Positions 11,074 to 21,159 of a stretch of 64,000 nt of DNA are shown here, in pieces. Under the pieces are notes generated by a model. The model saw nothing but the letters and a program-made list of their open reading frames with translations. It had not been told where the DNA came from and made no database searches. A program made the translations under genes and the position numbers. The stretch is from Phyllostachys edulis. Lineage: Eukaryota > Streptophyta > Magnoliopsida > Poales > Poaceae. How positions within the stretch are numbered: position 1 is the stretch's first letter; every line of letters starts with the position of its first letter. The DNA lies in the NCBI GenBank assembly GCA_036346405.1, contig CM070562.1:68467482-68531481 (forward strand). Reading direction: 5' to 3'.

Positions 11074-14000
11074 TGTAACGACCCACCTCTAGGGCACCCG
11101 AGAGGTCCTCCAAGACCTTCTGGAAAGTCCATCAGGACCTCCTAGGAGGTCCCCAAAGGACCTCTCGGCCGACCCACCTGAGCCTCCCGGGAGATCCAAG
11201 CGGGACTTTCTGGAGGTCGAGAGGACATGACCCGAGAGAGAGTCTTGGAGCAGGAGCACCCACGGCTGTCACGACCAAGCGGGGAAAAACAAGGAGGTCG
11301 TGGAGGTCCAAGACCACCCAGAACCTCACGTGTTCCCTCCCTGGAGCGGACATGAAGGTCCGTGCTTGCGCCATGGTTCCCTGTGAAACCCGAGCTAGTC
11401 CCAAGGATCATGGCTAGCTCCTCACAGCACAATTACAACAGTGTGACATCCAGAACACATCTTTATTTAAACAAAATATTAACAAAGTTGTTTACAAGGT
11501 GGCCTTGGGCCCAACATAGATGCATAAAAGCAAAAGAGGCAAAAGGTCCATCAACACGCCACAGCTGACTGGAGGGCACAACCTATTCGCTTTGATCTTC
11601 TTCACTGACAGTATCTTCTCCTGGCAAAGATTGTAATGAGCAAGAGTAAGCACAACAACCGTGTTTCGCAAGTTACACCGTGGGTTAGCAACATGACATG
11701 CATATATGGATAATCAAAGGATGGCATAATATGGTTATTTTGCACAAAGCCAATTTTCTTTCAAATACCATTACTAAGTTCCAAAGCAGGTCTTTAATAG
11801 CTAAAATTCATTTAGCAAAGCAATTTTTCAGTTGGATAGCATTCATCAATAAATTGGTGAAGGATACCCTCCTAACATTAGGCTCCCTGCCCAAACCCAT
11901 GGGATGAAATCCCAAAAACAGATTTGATAAACCTTTCTGAAAACCCCAAATCCAACATCTAACTTCAAGTGGCCTTTGCCAGCACGTCCATGACCGTGGA
12001 CACGGCTATTCGAATAGATTTATCTCTGCAGAGGTTGTACACTTTACCCACATGACATGATTTCTCTAGTTTATCCGGCATCCGTCAATGCCACCTCTCA
12101 CTACCAAAGGTAAGAGGTCTAGAGCTCATGACAAGGCCTTTACAATGCATTGCTCCACCACAGCTTTTCCTTGCTAAGGTTTCACCCCCCCTATGGACAA
12201 CAATCCAGCGGAAAGCCCCCTCTTGCACCAGTGGGAACAATAGGTCATAAAGGACCATCAGTCTTACAAGACCTCCCACACCTCCAATGGAGCAGCATAT
12301 GATGGAATTTTGCAAATTACTCAGCCAGGTCCCACGCCCCATTCTGGAGACATATGGTTGCACGATTGTGGCATAGCCCATTATAGGCTTGGCATTGGTC
12401 GCTCAAAGACCGGTCCTCACATGACTAGGGCGACTTTCACAAACCCCTGGACCTCCACCTTTGCCAGGATAGAGTCCGTGCACAAACATTGCACCAGCCA
12501 AGCAAACCATTTCACCCCAGTCTAATTCCAATTTCATTATATTTGCTTCTCCAACAACACTTTCACATTTCCATGACACCCCAATGTCATGGTCAAAATA
12601 TTTTAAGCAATATTTGGTCATGTTTGTAAAGATTTCCCCAAATCAATATTTTTGGTCTAAGCCTGACTAAGCACAAGTTTTTCCAATGGTTTTGGTTCAC
12701 ACTATTGCATAACCCAAGTTTGATCTAAAGGTGACAATGAGTTCAGTCCAAAGCCAACAGTGGCCATATCAAGGAAGTAGGTATAACTATGAATTTAAAA
12801 CAGGCATTGAAATAACTGGGTAAAGATAGGCATGCATTAAACTTTGAAATTGAACATAAATAGATTGAATTATTAGGTGCAATATGATCAAGAGTGCAAC
12901 TTGCCTTGCTCACTATCCTGCGAATCTTCCTCTTCTGTACACTCAGACTCCCTGGAGTCTTCACGATCTACACGTATGAAAGAGCAATTTCAAAGAAGGT
13001 TCAAATAAAGATCCAATTAAGAACAATAAGAAAACCAAAAGAACCCCGGAGGAAGTCCAAAACGCAACCAACAGAGAGGTCTAAATTCAGACTAGGTTCT
13101 TAGGGAGGAGGTCTAAGCTCACGAGAGGAGGGTGGTCTTTAGCAAAAGACCCCAAGGGTGTGGCTTAAGCAAGCAAAGAGAGGATCTGAGCAATGGTTCT
13201 TCATGCAAGGCCCGAGAAGAGGTCCTCACACAAGGTCCATAGAAATCCAAAAGAAGTCCACAAAAGGAGGTCTGTGAAGGACACGACCCACTTCGATCTT
13301 GATGATGAACACAAAAGTGGAGCGGACCACCAAAGGAACTTACGGTACAAGGAGTAATGGAGGGAAGGGAAGGTCGTGAGAGCCAAGTCTTCCCTGGAAA
13401 GCCACTGAACGAGAGCCAAGATAACTGAGTGTGAAGAAAGGTGATGTGGTGGAATTTCTTGGTCTAATTGTAATCAAAATGGTGAAGAAAACTAGAAATA
13501 TCGTGTCAAGGATAAGTATAGAAATGGGTCAAAAGGTAGGTAGTGGCGAGGCAGGTGTCACTACCATTCTAGACAAAATGTACGAGGAAGGACAATGTAC
13601 GTTGCTATGGGAAGGAACAAAGAAAAATGTCAAGGGTACGATTAAGTGACCCAATTCAAGTAAAACACCACGTATATGGATGCATTTAATGTGACAAGAC
13701 ACGCATTAAATGCTCAATATAATAACGTGGCGGAGGAATTGAGAATGATTAAGACTGGCAGGTGGGGCCAGTCAATTTAGAAACAGTCGGGTCAAAAGGG
13801 GAGGTCTTGCCCCCGCAGGAGAGGTCCTCGAGGAGGTCCGGGGCTAAGAGGTCCTGATATACACAAAGGAGGTTCGAACATGGGGAGGTCCAAATACACA
13901 TGGAGAAGGTCCACGTGACTAAGGTTCGGACAACCAGGACTTCATCAAAGGAGGTCCTACGGCTCAAGGAGATCTGAAGGTTGAGGGGTCCGGACATCTG

Positions 14001-14962
14001 AGGAGGTGCGGACATGGGAGGTCTGACGGTCGGGATCAACAAAGGAGATCTGACGGTTAGGATCTCATCAAGGAGAATCAGCGAGGAAGTCCAGGCCAAG
14101 TTAAAAGGCCACGGAGAGGTCTTGGACAAGAGGTCCAAGAATTACAACAAGGTCCTACGGTTGAGATTAAGGGCAAGTTGAGGTCGAGGCGGTTGGATCT
14201 CCAAGAGGAGGTCCAACGACCAAGATCAACGCGAAGGGGAGGTCCCAGAGAGAGAAAAGATGCACGGGAGGTGCGGGCCTTTAGATTCAAAATAAGGGAG
14301 GTCCACGAAGGGACATAATGCATGGAAGGTCTGGACCCTTGGATTGGAAATGGGAGGAGGTGCGGACCGCGGATCAAGTACAAGGGAGGTCCTAGGGGAG
14401 AAATTCACGACAGGTGGTCCACAGGAGTTCACAAAGGTCCAGACAACCCTAGGGAGGTCATTTCGGCCAAGAAGGAATGTCAAGGGGGTTCATATGAACT
14501 CAGGAGGTCCGAAGGCATACAAGAAGTTCACTGAAACACAGGGAGGTCCCGACCCAAAGAGGTCTGGACATATGAATGTGCCCGAGCAACAAAGGGTTTA
14601 GACTTAAGAGAAGTGCGAGCAGTAAAAGAGGTCGATTTCAAAGACATTGAACCAACAAAGAGGTCTAAAGTGTCCAAACTTCAGAAGGAAAGGCGGGCGA
14701 AGAATCGTCCGGTGGGAAAAGGTTCAAACCTCAAGGAGGCCTACCCTCACGTACCCTTTGGGGAGGTCTAGACCACGAGAGGAGGTCTAAACTGCACAAC
14801 CAAAGAAGATATGCTAAAGGGAGGTCTCTGGGCATACCAAAAGGAGGTCTCGACAACTCAAACCTCTCCAACAGAACCAAACTTGTAATTCTCATTAAAA
14901 TAAAATAGCTTTAATTTATTTTACACATTTTAAAAGGATTTAGAAAATCATAATGTTACTGT
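11074..14962 (-). mobile_element. Giant solo LTR (GGAGGTC-rich), nested in copia 3' LTR
   Basis: The left end is TGTAACGACCC, so the minus-strand reading finishes in GTTACA. The right end is near ATGTTACTGT, a worn complement of TGTAACAT. The flanks GCCGT (11069-11073) and ACCGT (14963-14967) fit a 5-bp target duplication with one mismatch. The host LTR continues in register on both sides. It contains the LTR word GTCCATGACCGTGGACACGG at 11987, shared in altered form with 36478 and 56640, and dense GAGGTC words from 13800 to 14860. No coding region was seen, so it is probably a solo LTR related to those at 35714 and 55872. Confidence 0.65.
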
Positions 14963-15630
14963 ACCGTGTCGATGCGTGTGCGTGTGCGTGTGCGTGTGCG
15001 TGTGCGCGTGTCTTGTCTGTGCGCGTGTCGAGTCTTGGCGCGATTTTCTTTATCTATTCAAAATCAAGCATACCGACATTGAGGGTATTTGTTGGTCTCT
15101 GGTCTCTTCGTTTTTGGCCATTAAAAAATTCCACGTCTTTGTTGTTGTCTTGGCGATCTCCATCGGTAGTAGCGTGTCTGGCCGCCGGGAGAGCGAGCCT
15201 TTGGAACCCTCATCCTCGAAGGCTTGCACGGCGAGGATGAATAAGGTTTTGGGAAGCGTTATGATGCTTTCATTGCTACGTCTACATCAAATGCGCGACT
15301 ACAACCTTCTGCTACGTTCTACACCAACTACATGACTACTACCACTATGTCATGACGAACGACGTCCTCGTCAAGAATACTGCTGCATCTTCTTCTTCTA
15401 CAGAATCTGGGTATGCCTATATCTCTCTTATTACTTGGTTTGCTTTACTATTTGTTGTTGTGATGAACGCTAAGATAGATATGCTAGCTTCTGTCTTTCT
15501 AGAAATTAGTATGCCTATAGTGTTCATACTTATCTGCTTTCTATTTGTGAAAATAGCCAGAGTATTTTTCATGTTTTATCTAACTTATTTTTGGATTAAA
15601 GTAATTTAAAAAATACTTATGTACTCAACA
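14963..15630 (+). repeat. 3' LTR of copia, second part
   Basis: Begins CCGTGTCGATGCG, carries a GTGTGC microsatellite at 14974-15005, and ends ACTCAACA before the GGGTT duplication. Together with 10862-11073 it gives an LTR of about 0.88 kb. Short ORFs here are chance frames in a T-rich LTR. Confidence 0.75.
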
Positions 15631-15635
15631 GGGTT

Positions 15636-15883
15636 CTCGAAAAATGCCTAGCTAGCACCTATAAAAATGGAAATAAAGATTGTGCCTTCAAGGAAGATCG
15701 AGGCCAATTAGTTCACTGTATGGAGAAAAATAGAACAAACATTAATTTAAGTGAGATAAGATTAAGGTAACTTTAGGGGGGAAAGCAACCTGTACGCACC
15801 TGGGGAGGTGAGACATATTCCTAGCGTATTCTAAATACACGGATTTCAATGCAGATCAGATGGTAGATGATGTGGAAGGATGT
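15636..15883. other. Spacer between copia and CACTA
   Basis: It continues the sequence into which the copia inserted (the LINE's distal end or its flank). Nothing else recognisable. Confidence 0.4.
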
Positions 15884-15904
15884 CCCTACTACAGAAAAAG
15901 TATT

Positions 15905-16090
15905 CACAGACGGTTCAAAAACGTCATCATAGACGGTTTCGTAAACCGTTTGAGTTTATGGGTCAGTGATACATGAGGTCATCACAGACAGTTTCCGTTT
16001 GTGATAGGAACCTATCACTGAGCGGTTTTGTGGTCAAACCGTCTGTGATAAGTATATATCACAGGCGGTTTGTGGTGAAACAAATGCGTG
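15905..16090. repeat. CACTA left subterminal repeats
   Basis: Alternating direct and inverted copies of CACAGACGGTT and AAACCGTCTGTGAT, spaced about 25-40 bp. These are the probable transposase-binding sites. Confidence 0.75.
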
Positions 16091-16131
16091 ATGACTTTTC
16101 TCTATAAAGTGATGACTTTTTCTATAAAGCC

Positions 16132-16138
<7 letters not shown>

Positions 16139-16169
<31 letters not shown>

Positions 16170-16188
16170 TATATACGCTTGTGCCATT

Positions 16189-16233
<45 letters not shown>
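16139..16233. repeat. AT microsatellites
   Basis: Two long (TA)n tracts separated by about 25 bp. Further tracts are at 18824-18873 and 18971-18995. Confidence 0.9.
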
Positions 16234-16239
<6 letters not shown>

Positions 16240-16246
16240 CGATCAC

Positions 16247-16803
16247 TTTGGGGGATCGTCCACGTAGTATGAGAAGGATGAGACAGTAGCCACGGGCAAC
16301 CTCATTGAGCCCCTGCAAGTTTAAAAAGTATGGATGCAAGGAGATCGTCAGGACATCCACCTAGATGTTGTCGATAGGTAATTGAACGTCGCTATATTCA
16401 GAAAGTGACATGGACGCGCAGGTATTCCAACTGGGAAGTGACATCATGTATCAGCAACTAACCATGTAATCGTCTTTAAACCCAACAAGAACACCAAGCA
16501 ACCATTCTCATATTTCAAAAGAATTCTCAACTTGTTGCTTGGTGTTCTTGTTGGGTTTAAAGACAATTACATGCTCAAGAATTGTTGATTCTTGATAGAT
16601 GATGCCACTTCGATCGAGAGTACCACCAAGCATCCCGTCACTTCGAACATAGCGGCGCCCAATTACCTATCGACAACATCCGTAATTGGATATCCGACGC
16701 CTCCTTGCATCCATACTTTTTAAACTTGCATGGGCTCAATGAGGTTGCCTGTGGCTACTGTCTTATCCTTCTCATGCTGCGTGGACGACCCCCTGAAAGT
16801 GGC
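16247..16803. repeat. Long inverted repeat (about 255-270-bp arms, short loop)
   Basis: The left arm, about 16247-16502, pairs with the right arm, about 16534-16803, over nearly its full length. Examples: ACCTCATTGAGCCCCTGCAA at 16300 against its complement near 16730, GATGTTGTCGATAGGTAATT at 16364 against the complement near 16670, and AACCCAACAAGAACACCAAG at 16478 against 16538-16557. The loop is about 30 nt. A transcript would fold into a near-perfect long hairpin. It lies inside the CACTA element. Confidence 0.8.
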
Positions 16804-16921
16804 GGGGGACTACGAACAATATATATATGATGTTGGTTTTAATGGCACAAGTAGCCATTGCTTGGAGACTTTATAGAAAAGAGATTATGAATGGAATGGT
16901 AGGGGACTATTAATATGAACT

Positions 16922-17713
16922 TGACGAGGATCTAATAATCCTCATTTTATCTTTTATCTATAATTCTTATTATGGGTAAATATGATGTCATGTGGTCCCT
17001 ATGTATACCCCTTATATTTACAAGGGAGAAGCCTACCAGGTGGTCATAAGTTTTTCTACGACCACCCCCATAGTCGTAAGTCTTGCTACGACTACCTTAT
17101 GGTCGTAAGTTCTTCTCGATCACTATCCGATCGTAAGTTATTCTCTGATTACCTCATAGTCGTAAACTCTTCTATGACCGAGTCACCACGACTACCTTAT
17201 AATCAATAAAACCTCTGAGCGAGTGGGTCCAATTGATTAAGGAATCAGCGATCGACATCTGTTTGTTACTATCTGAAGTAATAGCACGTAATACCCCATT
17301 ATCTCTAACAAGTAACTGCCAGGCGACGTGAAGGGGTTACCACTCCGATGATTACTGCAAACATGCGCCCGTTACTGGATTTGATAAGGCGCCTCTTCAT
17401 CAGGGGAAAACGGCTATTCCTTCATGACTATATAAAGGCAGCAGTCAGAGAGGGAAAAGGGACGGATTGGAGGAGACAACAAGCAATCAGGAAGACGGTT
17501 AGACACTATCTTCTGTAATAGCCTTAGTCTTTTCTCCTGATTGTACGAAACACACTCAATACCATACACACACAGGAGTAGGGTTGTTATTCTCTCCGGA
17601 GAAGACCTGAACCTGTATAAAAATACCCGTGTCAATCTCTCTGCGTGATTCCATTCTAGGAGACCCCCCGAATCAAACAATCTTTATGTAAGATCGGGTC
17701 TAAAACACCGACA
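16922..17713 (+). mobile_element. Solo LTR inside the CACTA element
   Basis: 792 bp, TGACGAGG ... ACCGACA, flanked by GAACT (16917-16921) and AAACT (17714-17718). The host sequence on either side is the 75-bp tandem repeat found intact further right, which confirms the junctions. It contains a TATATAAAG box at 17429-17437, a likely LTR promoter, and five degenerate ~29-bp repeats at 17040-17188. No internal region remains, so it is a product of LTR-LTR recombination. TG/CA ends and the 5-bp duplication fit an LTR element; the superfamily is not determined. Confidence 0.75.
17040..17188. repeat. Five ~29-bp degenerate repeats in the solo LTR
   Basis: Units share the core TAGTCGTAAGTCTTCTACGA followed by CTACC. 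Each contains the small inverted pair GTCGTA/TACGAC. Confidence 0.7.
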
Positions 17714-17985
17714 AAACTAATTATCAATTCAATTTCAGCATAAAACTATTAACATCATTACATCATAGAGCAAGAGGACTATTAATATGAACTAATTATC
17801 AATTCAATTTCAGCATAAGACTATTAACATCATTACATCACAGAGCAAGGGGACTATTAATATGAACTAATTATCAATTCAATTTTAGCATACTACTATT
17901 AACATCATTAAATCACATAGCAAGGGGATTAATATGAACTAATTATCAATTCAATTTCAGCATAAGACTATTAACATCATTGAGC
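17714..17985. repeat. ~75-bp tandem repeat, about 3.6 copies
   Basis: Units start AACTAATTATCAATTCAATT, continue with CATAAGACTATTAACATC and end GGACTATTAATATG. One more partial unit precedes the solo LTR (16904-16921), which therefore inserted inside the array. Confidence 0.85.
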
Positions 17986-18414
17986 AGTTCAAACCCGGCC
18001 ACCACACTAGTAGGGTGATACCTCAGTACAGCGCAACCACGACGGCGACCCCACCACCAGCACAACTCTCATCCATCTCCTTCACCTTGCATAAATCACA
18101 CAAACATCAGGACACAGCTTAAGGCTCAAGCATAAAAATCAAATTCAACAAAAGATATTAAGCTAACAGATCTAGAGGAGAATAGAGGAAGGATAGGAAA
18201 GCAAAGCCGGCCAGGCCCGAGCCTTGAGGCCGAGCAGAGAACCAAGCCTTGGCGGCCTTGAGCGACACGCTGGTGGCGGCGTCATCATGGTTGTGGCACG
18301 ACCACGACATTGCACAAGACACTACTATCGTATGAGTGTCTTGTGCAGTGCAGAGTGGTGTCACAACCGGCGGCGACGGCGTCAAGGTGGGGAGGGGAAC
18401 GAACGAGAGTAAAT

Positions 18415-18505
18415 GCGCTAGGGAGTGACGAGTTAGGGCGGGCGCAAACCCTAGCGACACTGGGGAGTGACGAGAGTTAGGGCGGGCGTAAACCCTAGTG
18501 GCCGG
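18415..18505. repeat. Two ~45-bp tandem copies
   Basis: GGGAGTGACGAG followed by TTAGGGCGGGCG and AAACCCTAG occurs twice in succession with small changes. No coding sequence is evident around it; the 18158-18583 minus-strand ORF resembles nothing known to me. Confidence 0.7.
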
Positions 18506-18528
18506 GCTCCTACTAATAAAGAGACTTA

Positions 18529-18708
18529 TCACAGACGATTCTATTATGGAACCGTCAGTGATAATTATCACAGACGGTTCCATTATTCCATTATGGAACC
18601 GTCCGTGATATGGGACATATCACAGACGGTTCCATTATGGAACCGTTAAGTGATATGTCACATATCCTGAGCAGTTCTATTATGGAACCGTTTGTGAAAT
18701 GGTTTTTC
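18529..18708. repeat. Internal block of CACTA subterminal-type repeats
   Basis: Several ATCACAGACGGTTCC / GGAACCGT inverted pairs with TATTATGGAACCGT. Such blocks normally occur only at CACTA ends, so a second, older CACTA end may be buried here. Confidence 0.65.
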
Positions 18709-18820
18709 TCAAGTATATTTATCTTGTATATACACTTACGTGACATGAAGAAATTAAATATTTATATGTCAATTTTGTCATTTAAATCTTCTTGAAAATT
18801 TGCTTTAAATATATATATAC

Positions 18821-18881
<61 letters not shown>

Positions 18882-19144
18882 TAATTTGTTCCACTAAACC
18901 ATCTCTCGATATAATTAATATTAATTGTAACTTCACCTCCGAACTAGATTTTTTTCACAAAACTGTCTCGATATATATATATATATATATATATAGTAAT
19001 AATTCAACATATAATTAATATAGTAACTTCACCTACAAACTTTTTTTTCATTTTAGAATTTTCATATATATGGTCAAACAGCGTGGCCAGTCGCTTACAA
19101 AAAGATTAAAAAAAAGTAGAAACCTATAAATAAATAAAGTTTTT

Positions 19145-19657
19145 CTAGTGGTGGAGGTAGGCTGCTATCTCCGTCTTCAATACTTCATAGGCGACGGCAT
19201 CGACATCGGACGGTTCACGATCATCGTGACGAACCACGAAATCGTCCACCGTGGCCGCGCGTTCGAGTGTCTCCCGAAGACCCTCGGACTGTTGAACCAA
19301 GATGAATTGAGCCCATAGACTCTCTTCCCTTGCTTGAGGGTCTCGGCACAGTCGACTCGATGCTTCGCCGCCTCGATTCTGTGAGCCCAAGTGGCGGCAA
19401 GCCTCACAGAGGCGTGCAACGTCGTTTTGGATGACCACGTCGATGACGCGGTAAACTCGCCGAAAGTGGGAGATCACCCGGAAGACACGGCGGAAGGTGG
19501 CCGTCACCTGCTCCGGCAAATTCTCGGCCGACAGAGGAGTGAAGACACTGTTGAAACAATGTTCTTCCGCAGCACGATTCAACGTACAGCGAAAGAGGTG
19601 CTCGTACAGTGCGGCCAGGTAGGCCATCAATGCCGGTGACAAGGAAGAGGCAGCCAT
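19145..19657 (-). CDS. 170-aa ORF carried by the CACTA element, possibly MOB-like
   Basis: An uninterrupted ORF from ATG at 19657 to the stop at 19145, more GC-rich than its surroundings, inside a non-autonomous CACTA element. I do not recognise it with certainty. Residues around 54-66, ATFRRVFRVISHF, resemble the FKRLFRVYAHIYH region of MOB kinase-activator proteins, and a Cys-containing CEACRHL segment follows, but the known zinc-ligand pattern of MOB is not clear. A TATA-like TTTTATAAAA lies about 60 bp upstream on the minus strand (19712-19725). The context (no transposase, host-like codon composition) suggests a captured host gene fragment. It could also be a chance ORF. Confidence 0.4.
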   Translation of the reverse strand: MAASSLSPALMAYLAALYEHLFRCTLNRAAEEHCFNSVFTPLSAENLPEQVTATFRRVFRVISHFRRVYRVIDVVIQNDVARLCEACRHLGSQNRGGEASSRLCRDPQAREESLWAQFILVQQSEGLRETLERAATVDDFVVRHDDREPSDVDAVAYEVLKTEIAAYLHH

Positions 19658-19839
19658 GATCCATTTTTTTTTATAAGTATGTGGGGATGATTATCTTCGA
19701 TGGCAGATGATCCTTTTTATAAAATAAGGAATAAATTGAGCGTGAGGCGAAGAGCGATCGAGGCGAAAGCGGATGCGACGAAGAGCGCGACGGCGATGAA
19801 GAAACTCATCGGGCTTCAACCGAGTCAGAAGCGCTATTA

Positions 19840-20135
19840 TCACGACGGTTATAACAAAAACCGTCTGCGATATGTAGTAATATCACGAGCGGTTATTGTT
19901 AAGAACCGTCGTGATGTTTCCTGACGGTTCTTTGTTGAAAACCGCTCGTGATATGTAGAATTATCACAGAACAATAACCATATGTGATAATTTACAGACG
20001 GTTTTAGCTATAAACCGTCTGTGATATTATCTTTTCACAGACGGTTTTTAGCGTAGCCAGTAACACAGACGGTCTCTAAACCAAAATCGTCTATAATTGC
20101 ATGTGATACAGACGGTTGACCAAAACCGTCTGTGA
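19840..20135. repeat. CACTA right subterminal repeats
   Basis: At least ten copies of ACGGTT/AACCGT cores (CACAGACGGTT, AACCGTCTGTGAT) in both orientations, mirroring the left end. Confidence 0.75.
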
Positions 20136-20169
20136 TGAGGCGTCCAATATTAGCCTTTTTATAGTAGTG

Positions 20170-20942
20170 TATCCATCTAAAGGTAAAAGATCAAACAGTG
20201 GATCTGTTTAGGCGAGTCAAGTTCTTTTTAACAAAGATGCACACGCACCACACGCACACCACCACACACACGAGCGTACCTCTTACAGCACGCTTAGACA
20301 TACGAAGGCCGAACAGAGAATCAGTTAATCTACGCAAGCATACTACATTGGGAGGCCGGGCCGCCTGGATCGAGCCGAATGGAACTCGAGAAGCGCAGGC
20401 GCGCGCGCGGTGTACGTGCCGGAGAGCAAAACGATCGGGCGCACTGCGCGCCTTCTCTGATCACCCCCCGCGCCGAGCAGATCAACATCGACCTGACGGA
20501 CGTCTGCCGGGGTCCAGCCGGGGTCCGTTTAACTGGCGCCACCGCTGCGCGCGCAGTCGGTCGAGCACCGGCTCTCCGGAAACTGGACGCATAGCGGACT
20601 TTGAATTGAAAACACCAAATCAAGAACGGCCAACCTTCACACACGCACCCCAACTGAACGGCTTTTTAACGTAAGTGACAAGAATTTGCAAACTATCGTA
20701 CCTTAGTTGTGATCAACGCCGTACGCGCGTACATGTATCTCGCATCTAACGCATGCGATTAATTAGAGTATATCTCAAGGGAAAAAACGGAGAGAGGAGA
20801 GGGTAAGATGGTGCAGTTGCATGCGGACTACGTACATGCACGCTTGCTGCTCGAAAATCTTTTGGAGTCCGGCTCGGAATCGGCCATGCGTGGTACCGGC
20901 CAGTAGACGTCGCAGGCCGGCCTGCCAACTCGGATTCGAGCT
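20170..20942. promoter_or_regulatory. Upstream region of the F-type cyclin
   Basis: No gene. Mixed-composition DNA between the CACTA element and the cyclin TATA box. It includes a CACACACCAC-rich stretch (20240-20270) and GC-rich DNA at 20355-20600. Confidence 0.4.
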
Positions 20943-20958
20943 CATGCATGCATAAATA
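20943..20958 (+). promoter_or_regulatory. RY motif and TATA box of the cyclin gene
   Basis: CATGCATG (20943-20950) directly precedes ATAAATA (20952-20958), about 200 bp before the ATG. CATGCATG is the RY element bound by B3-type seed regulators; binding here is inference. Confidence 0.5.
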
Positions 20959-21159
20959 TTGGCATTCCCCCCTCCGCTCTCGCTCGTCTTGATCCTCCGC
21001 GCGCCGCCTTGACGATCGACCACGTCCACGGAGCTTTTGCTACAGGAGATCGGGCCACTCCCTCCGCTTTCACCCTCCTACTTGTTTTCCACCCCCGCGC
21101 ACGCCGCTCTCGTCTCTGGAGGCTCCACCCCGACGGCGTCCACCTTAACGACGACGTCC

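Larger units (their letters stand above)
6203..15630 (+). mobile_element. Ty1/copia retrotransposon (decayed) with nested LTR
   Basis: Bounded by TGTTGGAATT at 6203 and ACTCAACA at 15630, with the 5-bp target duplication GGGTT on both sides (6198-6202, 15631-15635). Order: truncated 5' LTR, gag, protease, integrase, RT, RNase H, about 0.5 kb non-coding, polypurine tract, 3' LTR. A foreign 3.9-kb LTR (11074-14962) splits the 3' LTR. Without it the element is about 5.5 kb. Stops and frameshifts rule out activity. Confidence 0.85.
15884..20169. mobile_element. Non-autonomous CACTA (En/Spm-type) element
   Basis: The left end is CCCTACTACAGAAAAAG. The right end, in reverse, is CACTACTATAAAAAG. 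Eight terminal positions agree apart from one A-to-C change. Flanking triplets are TGT (15881-15883) and TAT (20170-20172), an imperfect 3-bp duplication. Both ends carry many subterminal CACAGACGGTT / AACCGTCTGTG inverted repeats (15905-16080 and 19840-20130), the hallmark of rice-type CACTA elements. No transposase is seen. The interior holds a long inverted repeat, a solo LTR, a tandem array and a 170-aa ORF. Confidence 0.82.

Noticed and set aside
17040..17188. CRISPR-like short repeats
   Set aside because: Units are contiguous without unique spacers, vary in sequence, and lie inside a plant LTR.
18158..18583. 141-aa minus-strand ORF in the CACTA element
   Set aside because: It crosses CACTA subterminal repeats and a tandem repeat, so it is non-coding sequence.
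21037..21159. N-terminal extension of the cyclin by 41 codons
   Set aside because: It would start at TTG, not ATG. The first in-frame ATG is at 21160 and the upstream part looks like 5' UTR.
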